A stretch of 64,000 nt of DNA. Source: Xiphydria camelus (Eukaryota > Arthropoda > Insecta > Hymenoptera > Xiphydriidae). The notes beneath the pieces are model-generated. The model searched no databases. It was given only the letters and a program-made list of their open reading frames with translations, and was not told the DNA's origin. This document shows positions 35,961 through 48,849 of this stretch, in pieces. The stretch covers positions 35,256,278 through 35,320,277 of the forward strand of contig OY783194.1 of NCBI GenBank assembly GCA_963678675.1. Direction: 5' to 3'. A program made the translations under genes and the position numbers. Within the stretch, counting starts at the first letter, position 1. Every line of letters begins with the position of its first letter.

Positions 35961-38518
35961 CTGAGACGCGGCGTGGTTAAGAGTGTTTCTTGGGTTGCGT
36001 ATCTTCCCAACGCGCCGGAAGTGTCGTATCTTTCGCTCCGATTTGTAGTGGGCTCGTCTTTCGTAATCGTCGATTTGTCGGCCGGATAACGGATAATCGT
36101 AAGAAGGAAATTGTGAAAACGTGCTATAATTCATGAATCTCAATGATCGTTCCGCCGCTTTCGACCTGGACTTTAGGAAACGATAAATTAGGGTAAAGAA
36201 ATCACTCGTCGACCTCTTTCAAAAGCGATACCACGATGACCCAACGGCCTTTACCGCGCGATAGCTTATCGATATCCATTGATTCTCCCTTATCGTGTAA
36301 AAAAAACCAGCCCGCGAGAACACACGACTCGATCCGATATAATATGTACATTTATGATGGTACTCTTCGTTTCTATTTGCTCCGATTTTCCGGGAGGGAC
36401 GTTCCCACCCTTCTCTACATTTTTTTGGTGTATTTATTTTGGAGCGTACTATCGAAATACAGCTCGCATATCGCTTATCGACGACGCAGGCCTATAAATA
36501 ACCATTTGGAGTAAAGAGGGAGAGCGGGAAAGGAAGAAATGAAATTCCTCCAGCGTTGTGTTTACAACACGTGTAGAGCGGTCTGGCGGAGAATGTATCT
36601 CAAATTTTGAGTGGGGAGAGAGGCCTTTGGTACTAATGAATCTTTCATGACGAGTGACGGAACGAGATCGTTCGATGTGGTAGTTAATGCAGCTGATAAA
36701 ATGGAGCACGAGTCGTGTTAGTAGTATGTAAAAATTCGATTGAACGGAAATCGATGTAATGTGAATAGGAATCGATGGAACGCGCGCGCGCTCGATCATA
36801 GCAGCTTTTGTTCGCGTCCGGATAACTCGAAGAAGCCTCGCTCTCGTCTTCTTTCTTCGAACTGAACTCAGATCCCTGAGATAGAAGCCGTGCAGTCGCG
36901 TCTCCGATAGATCCCGCGCGTCTCTATGGGTACTTATATGGGAGTAGCGCATTCGCGTGCGTCTACCGCGAACGAGTTGTAGCTTCCTAAGTTCGCGAGT
37001 AGCGCGGTGTGGGTACTATACTCCGCGAGGGGCATCGGGCATTCCACCTGCGTACGCGCGCGATGCACGCGGCTCCTTCTCTGTCTTGGTCTTGCAACGC
37101 GCGTCGGGGCTGAAACCAGCTCCGACTTTTAATCGCGATTATCTCTCTTCCTGTGAACTTTTCAAGGACATTGGTATAGAACTTTTTTGAAGATCGACAC
37201 GCGATCTTCCGAAAACGTTATATCGATTTTTCTCTGAAGTTTGTAATTGTGAAGATATCGTTGATAAAATGCACACTTAATTTAAAACTCATATCCCGCT
37301 CTATCTGTACCACCACAAAGGGGACATGCGCCTAAAATGTTGAACGTTAATCTGAACGAAAAGTTCCGATTTTAAATGATAATGGCAATATTGAGTTTAT
37401 TGATTATTTTATTTCCAATAATTGCCCAGTTCGCAACAAATTTCTCTGTAAGTAAGTAATCCATAAATTCGGCATTAACCACTGTCTTTCAAAAAGTCAA
37501 CATTTTTCATTCAAATAAACGTTCGGAACTTCAGACACATAAGAGAACTACAATAACAGTCTAGCCGCCTAATGTATGGTCACCATGGCGACTGTCGAAT
37601 CCTATCGCGGTGCGAGCTAAACAAACACGATCGTCACACGTTCGTAAAATACGAGTATTATCGCCCCGCGATATACGCGGCGTCCGTAAAAGGAACGACA
37701 AAGTTTTTACCGCGGAATTATAAAACGTCGCTCGACTGACCGTAGTGACGTAATCAGAATCGCATAGCAGCGTCGTTATACGTATTTTTCTCCGCGTCAT
37801 TTCGCGACCTCCGAAGGAGCATCGAGAATTCCGTTCGCGTAGGCGACGCGCGCTTGGCTCTCCTCGCGTGCTCGAATTTCCGCCAACTGCACGATCCGCC
37901 GGCGTCGGTCGATCGCATAAATCGCAATCTCTGAACGGGGATTCGGGGATCCCTCGCACAAATGGCGCGAAGTGTCGCGAACATCCCCCCAGAATCCCCG
38001 CCGAGATTTATGATCCGCACGACCTCCGGATTTACGGAGGGGACCCGACGCGACGCTGAAAACGATTCATTGGAAAAGTCCTCGCTCGCGTCGAGCGTGA
38101 AAAGAATCTTTCCGGCGTTTCGTGCCGCGACCGAATCTCACCGGCCCCGTCGACTTCTAACCCCCCTCAACCCGGTCAAAAGACGCTGGCGCGGTTGATA
38201 TTTTCTGCGGTTGTAAACCCCCCGTCGAACGGAAAGTTTTTTCCCTCGAGCTCTCGGGTGGACCCTTGAAATCGGAAGCTGTTCGACTTTTTCCCGCGAT
38301 CGTGCGGACGGATTCGAGAGACTCTCGGATGAGCGCGACGCGTGACCGTAAATTGTTGAAACTGGTTTGGATCTTTCGTTTCCTAGGTGATTTTTCTCGT
38401 CAGTATTCTTTACATTTTTTTCTCAACCCACGACACGGAAGCAATATTTTATTCGGGTTTTATCTGCGTTCGAATTACAGACGTATATCCTGACGAATTT
38501 TAATCCACACGTGATATC

Positions 38519-38759
38519 TACAATGAGAATAATCATTTGTCGATCCAAGTAACCGTCGACATGAATAGTGCCAAGAATATGCTTATTTAAGATAAGTATA
38601 TTTTCATCGAATTGAACGAATCAACACATGATTCACGCTTGATTCAAATAACATATACTTGATTGAACGACAATACACACGTTTGACTAAAACAAATATA
38701 TTCTTGGCGCTATTCATATCGATGTTTACTTGGATCGGAAAATGATTTTTCTCGGTATA
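38519..38759. repeat. Hairpin element N
   Basis: TA-flanked CAATGAGAATAATCATTTG start and AAATGATTTTTCTCGG end. Arms of about 60 bp with CGATCCAAGTAA, ATGAATAGTGCCAAGAATAT and complements. Confidence 0.78.
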
Positions 38760-39499
38760 CTTTATTCTACGCGGTATCGGAAATAATTACATCGGACGCA
38801 AAACCTGCGCACGCATCGCGGTAGCATTTCCCGCCGCGGCGCAATGTCAAGAATGGACAGGTGTATCCGCGTGTCGTAGATCCCGCGCGCAAGAACCACT
38901 TTTTCCCCCGAGTCCCGCGGCTGGCGGCTGCAATTCCACGGAGAATAATTGATTAGCTCGCGGTAAGACTCCGCCGTGGACAGCGACGGAAACTCGTACG
39001 GGGCGGTTCACGAAATAAAAATCGCCTCGAACGCGACGTCGACCGCGTTGAACGTCCGGAGAAAGTGCAACGGTCCGCGTGGGAGGCTCCGTTAATCCGC
39101 GCGATTAACGAAGGGCCCCCCGGCAAAGGCGCCGAGGTCGGCCTTCTCCGGGAACGCGTCGAGAGGGACCGAGGCGCCTAGATACGCCGTTGCGAGGGCC
39201 TGGCCCGGATCCTCCGCGGCAGACACTCCGCACCTCCGTCTCGCTCCCTCCGTTTCCCTCTTCGCCCTTTCGTCGGTCCCGCGGTTTTTCTCACGAGGCT
39301 CTCCGACCGTCGCCGACTCGACGTTCGTGATTCGATCGCAGCTGCAGCGGATCGGATGTATTTTAAATCGATTCTGGTTGACGAATCGTATCTATTTTTC
39401 AAATTTGACATAAAATAAAACGAATTTTAACACTTTCCAAAATGTACGTTTACCCAAGATTGAATTCTATTCGCTGAAAAAAAATGGAATTTTCTTCGG

Positions 39500-39722
39500 C
39501 ACTGAGAAAAAAAAGTAACCAACAAAATAATTTTGTTGAATCAATTTGATAACCTGAAGAAATATTTATTATATTTTCAAATATAAATTATATTTGTTAA
39601 ATGCTTGTCAGCAAAATTTTTCGTGAAATCAACCAAAGAATTTTGCGATTACAAAAAAACGTTCTCTTGGCTCGTATTTGTTGAAAATAATTTTTTACCT
39701 CAACCAAGAGTTCTTTCAGTGT
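39500..39722. repeat. MITE-like element D
   Basis: Begins CACTGAGAAAAAAAAGTAAC and ends TTCTTTCAGTG. AT-rich, no ORF. The arms are only weakly complementary inside the ends. Single copy in the window. Confidence 0.5.
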
Positions 39723-40324
39723 GGCAAGGAGGATTCCGTTTGCAACGAATAGAATTCCATTTGCGGCGAGTGCACATTTTTGAGAGTGAATTTTTCTCAT
39801 GGATACGAGTGATTCGATCTACGCGACACTCTTATATAAGACCCGTAAAAGAGACGTAAACGCGAGAATAGCGCGAAGTGAGGACGTTTAGATTTCCCGT
39901 CTACTTCACCGCCGCGAACGTCCAATCGAATGGATATATCCCATACGTACGTCGAATGCGAAAGTTTATACGTGCCCCCAACGTGCAATTTTTCCCCTCG
40001 GCGCGCTCGGAGTAGATCCACCGCGACCTACATATAGGTATACATACGAGGTACCTTCCCTCTCGAAATTACATCCGACCGCACGAGCGCCTGCAATCTT
40101 CGGGCCAATTACAAAGACGCGAGGCAGACAGAGACGCACTCCGCCAGATGCTCTCGTATACATATCCCTCCGTATATAGCGACATATCCCCCTCCTCGCA
40201 TTTCACATTCTTGCTCTTCAGCTTCGAGTGACCCGGAGCTTCGAATTCCGAGCGACCGCAGCTTGACTCTTCGTTATCATTGAAACAAAATAATAATTCC
40301 AGCCGAAACTTTCGATCTCAATGC

Positions 40325-40711
40325 TGAGAAAAATAACTCGGTTCAAATGAGAAAAAAGCATCTGGTTAAACGCGTTTAATTATTCTAACCAAAATACTGG
40401 TCAGTTTAATAAAACAAATGAAATATCCATATTTTACCAAACGGTTTGGTCATCGTCTCCAGGATTTTGATTAAATTAACCCTTATACAGTATGTAGCGA
40501 TCCATAGCGTTCAATATTAATAAATCGTGATTGTGCAATATTAAGAGTTATTTAACAACTTAACAATACATTCAAGGAATGGAATACATTTTATCAATAA
40601 TCTGTGTATATATTTATTTTTTATTTTAGATCCGGTCATATTAAGCCCGAAGGTCTTGAATGTACAATCAAAATGCGGGCAGTTCGAGGGTTAACAAAGT
40701 TATTTTTCTCA
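40325..40711. repeat. MITE family A, copy 3 (inverted, enlarged)
   Basis: Terminal inverted repeats TGAGAAAAATAAC / GTTATTTTTCTCA. The left half is the reverse complement of copies 1 and 2 (ACCAAACGGTTTGGT). About 200 bp of extra AT-rich sequence lies before the right end. Confidence 0.65.
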
Positions 40712-41689
40712 ATGTACCTTAATGACACTTTTTTTTTGCATATCCTTTCCCGTCGATACGGGTTACGCCCCCCTTTCCACGCGACGCTCCAGCTTCTATA
40801 CCCCGACAAAAGATGCTCGATCACACTACACTACGCCACCGGCTATCTCTCCCCTCCCCGATTTTGGTGAACGCGCGATCCCGTCGTCGTAAATCCGATA
40901 CGTTCCGTCCGCGCGTGGCGGCCCGACGTGGGTACGAGAAAAAGAAACAAATTCAATTCGTTGCACAACCGCCGCAGGAATTCGAGAGAGGGCTGCGTCG
41001 TCGTTAGCGCGCGATACCACTGTAAACGAACTCGGGAATAATCGCGTGCTCGGTCCGCGCGCTCGTGCACTCGTGACACGCGGTGAACCTGGCCGTATTG
41101 GTCTGATGAGCGTTCGATCGTTGTTCGCCGCGCGTCACGCTCGCCGATGGACGGCGGGGACGAATAGGTGGAGCGCGGACGCTCGTAATTCCTCGTTAAC
41201 ACCAGCTTGGCAGGTTCGACACGCGTAAACGCGCGACGGCGCTTACGCGTGCGTACGCGCATCCGCGCGCGTGCAAAGCTTTAGAGGAAGAGAGAGAGAG
41301 AGAAAGAAAGAACGAGAGGGGGAGACAAACGCGCGGCTGCAAGACCAAAGCCTCGAGGACCGAAGACCCCGGGTGTCTTGATTGAAGCCAACTCGTCGTC
41401 CAATCCCTGCGCTTCGCTTATTAAAACTCGCGTTGTTGTTTTGCCTTTTGTCTCTCCTTTTAATGGCAGCGTTAAGTGGCCGCGCTGCTCTCTACAGTCG
41501 TTGTGTGCTTCACGAGCGCGCATCGAAAGCTTCGAATGTATGGAGAGCTTGTATTGACGTGGTTCGTTTCTTGAGGAATGATAAATCGCGGTGATCGTGT
41601 CAAATTATGCTTTTACTTGGTAGCATGGATATTTTTATTCGAATGAGAATTTTTTTAATAAAGCCACACATCGGTGTACGAAACTGTAC

Positions 41690-41942
41690 CTACGTAGAGA
41701 AAAATAATTAGTTTTGATCCACTGATAATTATTTGCGTGGTCGCAGATCCTAATTATTAGATCTCTTTTCATATTAATCCGGTATTTCCTCCTTGCAATC
41801 GCATACCATTCCACACGATTGTAAGGGAGAGATGTCAGATTGATGTATTAAACAATTTCATTGGTATAAATTGATAATTATGTACTTGCAACCCCACCAG
41901 TAATTTTCAGTAGATCCAACGAATTCTTTTTCTCTGTGTACG
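41690..41942. repeat. MITE family E, copy 1
   Basis: Arms of about 55 bp: GAGAAAAATAATTAG...TTATTTGCGTGGTCGCA on the left, with GCAACCCCACCAGTAATT...CTTTTTCTCTG on the right as the inverted partner. The centre holds TCCTTGCAATCGCATACCAT and its inverted match. Confidence 0.75.
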
Positions 41943-42847
41943 TTATTGCAGATGAAAATACAAACTCAACAACATTTAATCTCAGATCGAGTTCAACCTA
42001 AAGCCCGCGATTAATGAGATAATCGCGATCGCGGCGATCACTTTGGAACGTGACACCGACGGTGGTTGTTGCACCGAGCGGAAGATACGTATCGTCTCTC
42101 CTCGCCACCATATCGGACAGCTCCTTACATCCTCTCTCGCGTCAGATTGTACCTAATAAGGCGTATTTTTCTCCGCCCTCTCTCGTTCGCTCTATCCCAT
42201 CCTGAAATGGAACGGGACGGTCCATTTTTCTCGGAGGACGCACGGAGCCGGGATGCTGTGCGAGCTGTATAGCCGCGCTAGGTGGAATACCGCGCGGCGG
42301 CGACGGAGAGGAGGACACGAGCGAGCTCCTCTCTCCTCCTCCTCCTCCCCCGGAAAAACTCGCGGACACGAGACAAGACCGGGTTCTTTGCTCTCGGAAA
42401 CGATTTTATTTCATACACGTTCCACGGACATATTTCAAAGTCTCCCTCGGGGAGACGCGCGTCGCGGCGTCTCGAACTTTGCTCTCGGCCCCGGCGGCTT
42501 TCAGCGCGCCGTACGACGGCGATCGACGATACGGATAAGGGAGGGTACGGGAGACGAGCAGAGTTTTTTAATCGGATGATAAGAGAGATCGACGAGAGCT
42601 CGCGCGGAGGGACGCGGTGGAAATCGGGGCTTCGCGGCGCGGAAGGAAGGCAAAACGATGGATAGATCACGGCGTACGGCTTGCTGACGAGGAAGCTCGG
42701 GTGTAATCTTGATCGGGGCTTCGTTGATTGGAAGATTAATTATAGATGGGTGCTTCGTATCATGTTTACGGTGTTTTGATTTTTTCGATTAAGAAGTAAA
42801 CCGGATCGACATATTTTCGAACCTCCAGAGAAATGCTTATAAATAGG

Positions 42848-42934
42848 GTAGACCGAGGCGAATCGGATCGAAGTGCTCATTCTCAACACTATTTAAAACA
42901 TATGGATCTGTGATCCGATTCGCCTCGGTCTACA
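42848..42934. repeat. Hairpin family I, copy 2 (short)
   Basis: TAGACCGAGGCGAATCGGAT and its inverted partner ATCCGATTCGCCTCGGTCTA are 60 bp apart, immediately before family B copy 1. A deletion derivative of the 10095-10263 type. Confidence 0.75.
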
Positions 42935-42951
42935 CTACTCTCTTGTATCTA

Positions 42952-43174
42952 CACTGAGAAAAAAATGTACTAGATCGAAATAAACGTGCCTTTGGATAGT
43001 CCCAAGAGCATATTCATTCGATTTAAATGAATATCGGTTGAATGCAAATATTAGATTATTGAATTAATTAGATGTTATTTGAATCGAATCAATATTCATT
43101 TAAGTCGGATAAATACGCTCTTGGGACCATCCAAAGGCACGTTTATTTCGATCAAGTACATTTTTGTCTCAGTG
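42952..43174. repeat. MITE family B, copy 1 (long perfect-like hairpin)
   Basis: CACTGAG...CTCAGTG termini flanked by TA. The inverted arms are about 58 bp and include TGCCTTTGGATAGTCCCAAG and its near-complement. Only about 100 bp of loop; no ORF. Confidence 0.85.
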
Positions 43175-44098
43175 TACTCTACTAAAATCTCTCGAAACGC
43201 TTGTTAATATTCTTATTTTTCGATAAACTTCCCCGCCCCTTTTGCAACGTGCGTAGGAAGAACACTGATCGATTATCTTTTATCTCCGCGGCCCCTCCCG
43301 ATAAGATTGCCGACTTTATCGCCTCTTTCCGCGCCTTCGCCGCGTATTCCCGCGCACCTGCATTGCACGCTACGAGTACACTCGCGCGATTTACAATGCC
43401 GCGCGCGCGCGCGCTCGAGTCTAGCGCAAGGCAAATACCAACTACCGGTATTAAGTGTGCCGTTCGCGCGCTCCAAGGCTGTCCGAGCTCCGGGAATTCG
43501 GAACGAAGAGGAGCGCGCTTCGACGAACGCACGCACGCGGCGCGACGCGTCTTTGAATATTAATATTTATCCCCGCGGCCGCGTGATGCAACTGTCGCGT
43601 CGCCGATGACGGCCCGTGTTGTATCCGAGGATCGGAGTCCGCTCGTCCCTTTAATATTCGTCGACGTTGATCGATCGGGACCGGAAGGACGACTCTTCAC
43701 GGCGGAAACGTTTGCCTCGCTCGAGTCGTGCGCGCGAGCGTCGATACGCGGTATATCCACCGACGCGCGTGTATACCTACCGGCTTACCGCGCGTTCCCT
43801 CCTATATAAGGCGGATCTCGCGGGCGACTCGCGTCGTAAAATCGGGAAGGAAATGAGAAACGGAGCTCTCGGGAGCCCGTTGCAAACGGATCCGTGACGC
43901 GAGAGCGTGCCCCGGCGTAATTGCGAGGCTCCGCGTAAAATGGAAGTAGGAGAGTTTAACGGGCGCTAATTACCATTATTCCTCGGTCTCGGGGATCTTA
44001 TGGCATATGTAATGGGAGGGGGGGGGGGGCGACGCCGAGAGGGGTTTTAGGTGCGTTTCGTTCCGATGTGTTTTCATTGGCCGCGATTAGTGTCCGCG

Positions 44099-44489
44099 AC
44101 TGGGAGAAATAATTGCTGGCGTCAAAAAAATGTTTCTCGAATCAAGAACGTGTGGTGTTACGAATGTTTAAGAATACAGATTCTTGGTCGAAGAATATAC
44201 GCATCCTACGCCCAGAGAAAAAATTACTAGTATCAAAAAATATGTCATACGAAAAACATATGATCTTACAAATTTTTAAGAACGCAGATTCTTGGTCGAA
44301 TAATATATATTCTTCATTCAAGAATGCCATCGTGGGAGCAAACATTTCTTCTGCCAAAAAAACAATTACCCGAGTCTGTCTATTAAATATTGTCTTACAC
44401 GAAGAAAACCATGACTTCATCCTGAAATTATATCGTGTTTTTGATCGAAGAAAACATTTTTTAGCACGAGTAATTATTTCTCCCGGTGT
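44099..44489. repeat. MITE family C, copy 2 with internal partial duplication
   Basis: Ends GGGAGAAATAATTGCTGGCG and TAATTATTTCTCCC. The left 110 bp (44099-44211) is repeated immediately at 44212-44330, with TCAAAAAATRTG and AGATTCTTGGTCGAA present twice, so a second copy landed in or duplicated the left end. Confidence 0.75.
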
Positions 44490-46808
44490 GTTCGTCGCAT
44501 TTAAAATGTTTCGCTTTTCTTCTCAAATTACTCACCGAACGATACTATCTCAAACCAGGCACACTGCGGTGTCCAATGCCCGTTCGATTCGTGCATCGGG
44601 CTCAGATTAGCTCTATTCGCGCAATGCTCCATTTTATTAGGCGCGCGACAGTTAAGTCGTTAGTTACAGTTACGACGAGGAATAAACGGGAGAAGCCGCT
44701 CCAAACGAATCGATGGTCTCCCACGATCACCGCAACGGTTTCCCCTCGTTCTTTCCGCGCTCCTTCCGTCGTTGCGCGTCTTTCGTTACGCTGCTTCGCG
44801 CTCTCCCGCGCCCCGTGGGCGTGGAAAGACGAATAGACACGAACGAAGCGTTTCTCGGAAGAAAGGAGCGCAACAACGGCGGAGAGATTCCCGAGTAAAC
44901 GCGTATCCGCGCGTAAACGACAATTGCCGCGGGACGGTCCAGTCACCACCGCCCCGCAGAGCGAGGGAATCGGTAACCGCGCGCGGTTCCGAACGAATCG
45001 AGACGCTCTCTTCCGCGTACAGTACAGCCGTCGCCGGCTCCGCCGCGCGCGCGTTCCGCGTAGTCTATCGTTACGCGCCGTTCCTCTGCCGCCGCGGAAA
45101 GCGGAGCGCGTCGGAAAACGGGACGCGAGAGAAAGCGCGCGAGAGGTGATAATGGCCGCGTTGGACGAAATCAAAGAAAAGCCGGAGCGCGCTCTCTCTC
45201 TCTCTCGTTTCGAAGTCCACGAGTAAATCGCTTCGTCTCATCGAGACGAAAGAGCGCTCGCTGCCGGAATACAAAGCGAACCGAACCGTGTCAGCAGGAA
45301 GCGGCGCGAGAGAGCGTGGACGGAATATCGTCGAGCCATCTTTCGAGACGATTCCTACTAAATGGACGCGTCGCGAGCCGGACCGTTTAGCGGAGATCGG
45401 AGCGATCCCGAGACGTAGCGGCGATGCCGGGTATACCTACTCGATCGCGGTTTGCGAGTCGAGCTGTGGCGTCCCGTGAAGAGGTGGGAGAGGGGGAAGA
45501 GCGTAACGACGATAGAGGGAGAGGAGACGGTCACTCGCGGATTACCTAATCCTCGGATATAGATTCTTACACCGGTACCAACGACGCTTTTTATACGTGC
45601 GTGACGCCTCGCTACATATTTAATGCAACGAACGTGCCTCTGGCATTCCGACTGCGAAATAAACAAAAAATTTGCATATTATAGGTCACGCGCGCCGGAC
45701 CCCGCCGTCGGCGCGTCGCGTGGAATTCGCGTTTGGCGACGCGCGGTTTTCAGGGGTTTCCGCTGTTAAAAAAAAGAATGGAGATGGGAATCGAGATACG
45801 CGTTTTCTTCAATGTGACGCGATTATTCGGAGAATTAAATTCATTTTTTTTACCAGCTGCCTCGACGTCGTGTAAAAGAGCACCGCTCGCGATACGCGTG
45901 TCGAAGAGGCGTAATTAGCGCTGGATCATCGTGCCACCTTCGATGACGAGGTGCTTCCGCGAGGTTAATTGGTTTACGCAACGGCCGCGACGATCGTACG
46001 AGCTTCCAACCTTTTCGAGAATTTCTAAACGATCTTGCGCGTTCGATTTCGATAGGGATGAGGGAAGAAGCTGTTGCGATCGCGCGGGGGACTGTTATTA
46101 CGCGAAGAGTTCGCCACCGACGACTAGACGACGAGGAGGTTGTCTTCGACGGGTCAATCGGCGTACATCGCGATAGCATCAGCCGCGAGCCTCGATATAC
46201 CTCGTTTCTCGGTGTCGGAATTACTGCTGCAAGAATGAGCCGAAAAAAAAGGAGAAAAGAACCGCCAAGAGGCTCGATAGAAGCGTCAGGTCGAACCCAC
46301 GTATTATTACATGACAAGTACGCCAGCGATGCGTCTCTTCTCGGCTAATTGGCACGTTACAACCAGCGATCGCGTTAGAAACACCTCTTCCACGCGTCGA
46401 CGGGGAGAGAGAGACAAACCCGGTCGAGGAGATAGCCTTTGGCTTTCGCCTCTCGACGACTGTGCGCTCTTCTCTCTCCCTCTTTCTCTTCCGCTCTCCT
46501 TCTCAGCGTATGGGAATTATGTAAGACTCATAATTCTAGGCGCGCGGCTATATACATACATTCATGCGCAACGGCGGGCGCGTTCGGGACGAACGCGCGC
46601 GTCTACCGGGCTTCCTGGGTTGGGTGTCCACTACATATGAGCAAAGCTTTGTGCGCGGTACACAGCCGCCCGGCTGTGTCCCGTGTCTAAATAACGGCGC
46701 TCGAGTTTACGCGGACCGGAATGCCCGTGTGTCTTGGAATTGAGATTTATTCGTAAACTCGTTTTGGAGGCTGGAGAAGTATGAAGGAGGAAATGGAGAT
46801 CGAATGTA

Positions 46809-47016
46809 TACTGTAAAAAAATAGATGTTTACATAAAACTCTTTCCCCATACGTGATTATAAAAATGAATATGCCTTGTAATTGGGAAAATTAATGTAAT
46901 TCTTTATGAAATCGTCCTCATAAATTTCATAATGGTATATATTAATTTTATAATCACGTATTCGATAAAAACTTTGTACACAAATGTATTAAATTTAATG
47001 CTATCTTTTACTGTAT
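46809..47016. repeat. MITE family H, copy 1
   Basis: TACTGTAAAAAAATAGATG start and ATCTTTTACTGTA end. Interior CCATACGTGATTATAAAAAT pairs with ATAATCACGTATTCGATAAA. AT-rich hairpin. Confidence 0.7.
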
Positions 47017-47020
47017 ACCT

Positions 47021-47246
47021 ACGTTGTGAAAAAAATTGTATTTTTAATATACTCTTACATAAAGCTTTCTTCCCATATGTAACTATGAAAATTATTGTAC
47101 TCTGCAATTATTATGAAAGTGAATGTATTTTCTTATGAAATTGCCCTCGTAAATCTCATTACGGAGTATATTAATTTTATAATTACGTATTGAATAAAAA
47201 CTTTATAAATAAATGTATTAAATCTAATACAATTTTTTTATAGTTA
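47021..47246. repeat. MITE family H, copy 2
   Basis: Follows copy 1 almost directly. Shares ACATAAAGCTTTCTTCCCAT and AATTACGTATTGAATAAAAA with copies 1 and 3. Confidence 0.7.
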
Positions 47247-47651
47247 GGTACATCTTCCGCGCAAGGCATCTCTCTTCTGTGCCTCTAGCTCCTCTCGTAA
47301 TCTCCAGACTCCGATTCACTCGCGTGGAGAGCGCGCGCAAGTTCTCGGCTGACTTTTATCGCAGCTATTGCGTTACGCGTTATCGGGCAGGTTATAAGAG
47401 GGGAACGGGAAGGGGAGCTGTATTACTTTGCGGAGCGATAAGAAGACGCATTGGGTAGCCGGGCAATTTAGCTCACCAATCTCTGGCGGTTGCATGTGTA
47501 AAGTCGTAGAAGGAAGAGATCAGGGGGGATGAATCTCAATCTAGATGAAGCCTCGCATCTTGTACAACTCGATAGTCCGGTTATAATGCACTGGTTGACG
47601 TAACTCTACGTAATCTAACGAGGAGGGTCCTCGCTTTCATTTAGAAAACTT

Positions 47652-47881
47652 GCACTGTAAAAAAAACGTGTATTAAATTTAATATAATTAGATATAAAGC
47701 TTTCGTCCAATGCGTGATTATGTGAAAATTATTATACTTCGTTATGAAATTTATAAGAGAAATTTCACAAGGAAATATATTAATTTCCACATAATTACGG
47801 AGTATGTTAATTTTCGTAATCGCGTATTGGAAAAAAGCTATATATAAAGATATATGAAAAATATAAATTTTTTTACACTAT
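47652..47881. repeat. MITE family H, copy 3
   Basis: CACTGTAAAAAAAACG start and TTTTTTTACACTATG end. Interior CAATGCGTGATTATGTGAAA pairs with TTTTCGTAATCGCGTATTGG. Confidence 0.72.
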
Positions 47882-48849
47882 GAATATAATCACGATCAAC
47901 GATCGCACTTGCCTATGCTACTCGTTTTCCTCGCGCACATTCATAGCTCGCTTTATCGCGCATACGATACCGACAACCTACCAATTACCGCTGATCATAC
48001 CGCTCGCTCTTCCCCTCTCGTGATAACGTCACGTGGCATCGCGATTAAGAAAGGATCTTCAGGAATTCCTCGTAAGCGCGTTCGGGGTCTCATTTTTACG
48101 TAATCGGCTATTCGAGAAGGTCGCCACGCCTCGCCGCGGCGGAGGAGAAAGAGAAAGGAAGAGAAGGAAGAAGAAGAGGAGCGAACGGATACAGGCGATT
48201 AACAGCGTTATTATACACTTAGCATTCATTTGCGGAAACTCGAATTCGACGACGCCTCGACCAATGGGCTATCGATTAAACGGCCGTTAGGCATCCTGAT
48301 ACCGACTTACGTCACCTTCCCCGCGTTTATCCTATCTCGCGAACCCGGGGAGCTATTCTCTCTCGCGCGCGCGCGCGGCTCGTCGTAATCTTTGGTCTTC
48401 GTTGTCGCTCGGTTGCGGCTGCAGGTCGAAAAGCGGCGGAACCGCGGAGCGATAACAGGCGGTTGCGCGTCTAGGTTTCGCAATCGCGCAGCCGCGCTCG
48501 TAAATTTTCCCGGTGGGTTTGCGTTACGAAAACAAGCAGCCTCGGATAACACACGACTTTCAGCACGGCGAGTCCGATAAAGGAACAATGCACGGCGGTG
48601 GCTTCTCGGCGGGGCGTCGGAGTGCCGGTGTCGTCGGCGCCGCCGATGATTTCGGCGGCGAGTGCGCGAGATGCCGCTGCGGCACGCGGTGAAGACGAAT
48701 CGCGGACTCGTGTTCGCGCGAAAATCTCCGGAGTGATCTCTGCGATTCCAAGGTCAGCGATCGAACGTTGTACTCGCAAAATGTGAAAGACTGTGCCCGC
48801 CCTTCGAACGAGAGAAAGAGAGTGAGTGAGTGCAGCGAAAACCGGAAAC

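Larger units (their letters stand above)
34418..48849. other. Giant intron of sick, first part (14.4 kb)
   Basis: No recognised exon of the main transcript. It holds a promoter-like segment at 35840-35960 and palindromic elements at 38519-38759, 39500-39722, 40325-40711, 41690-41942, 42848-42934, 42952-43174, 44099-44489, 46809-47016, 47021-47246 and 47652-47881. The stretches between are CpG-rich (37.7-39.3, 43.2-44.1 and 44.7-46.7 kb) with open frames typical of composition rather than coding. This intron continues beyond the exon at 48850 for transcripts that skip it. Confidence 0.6.
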
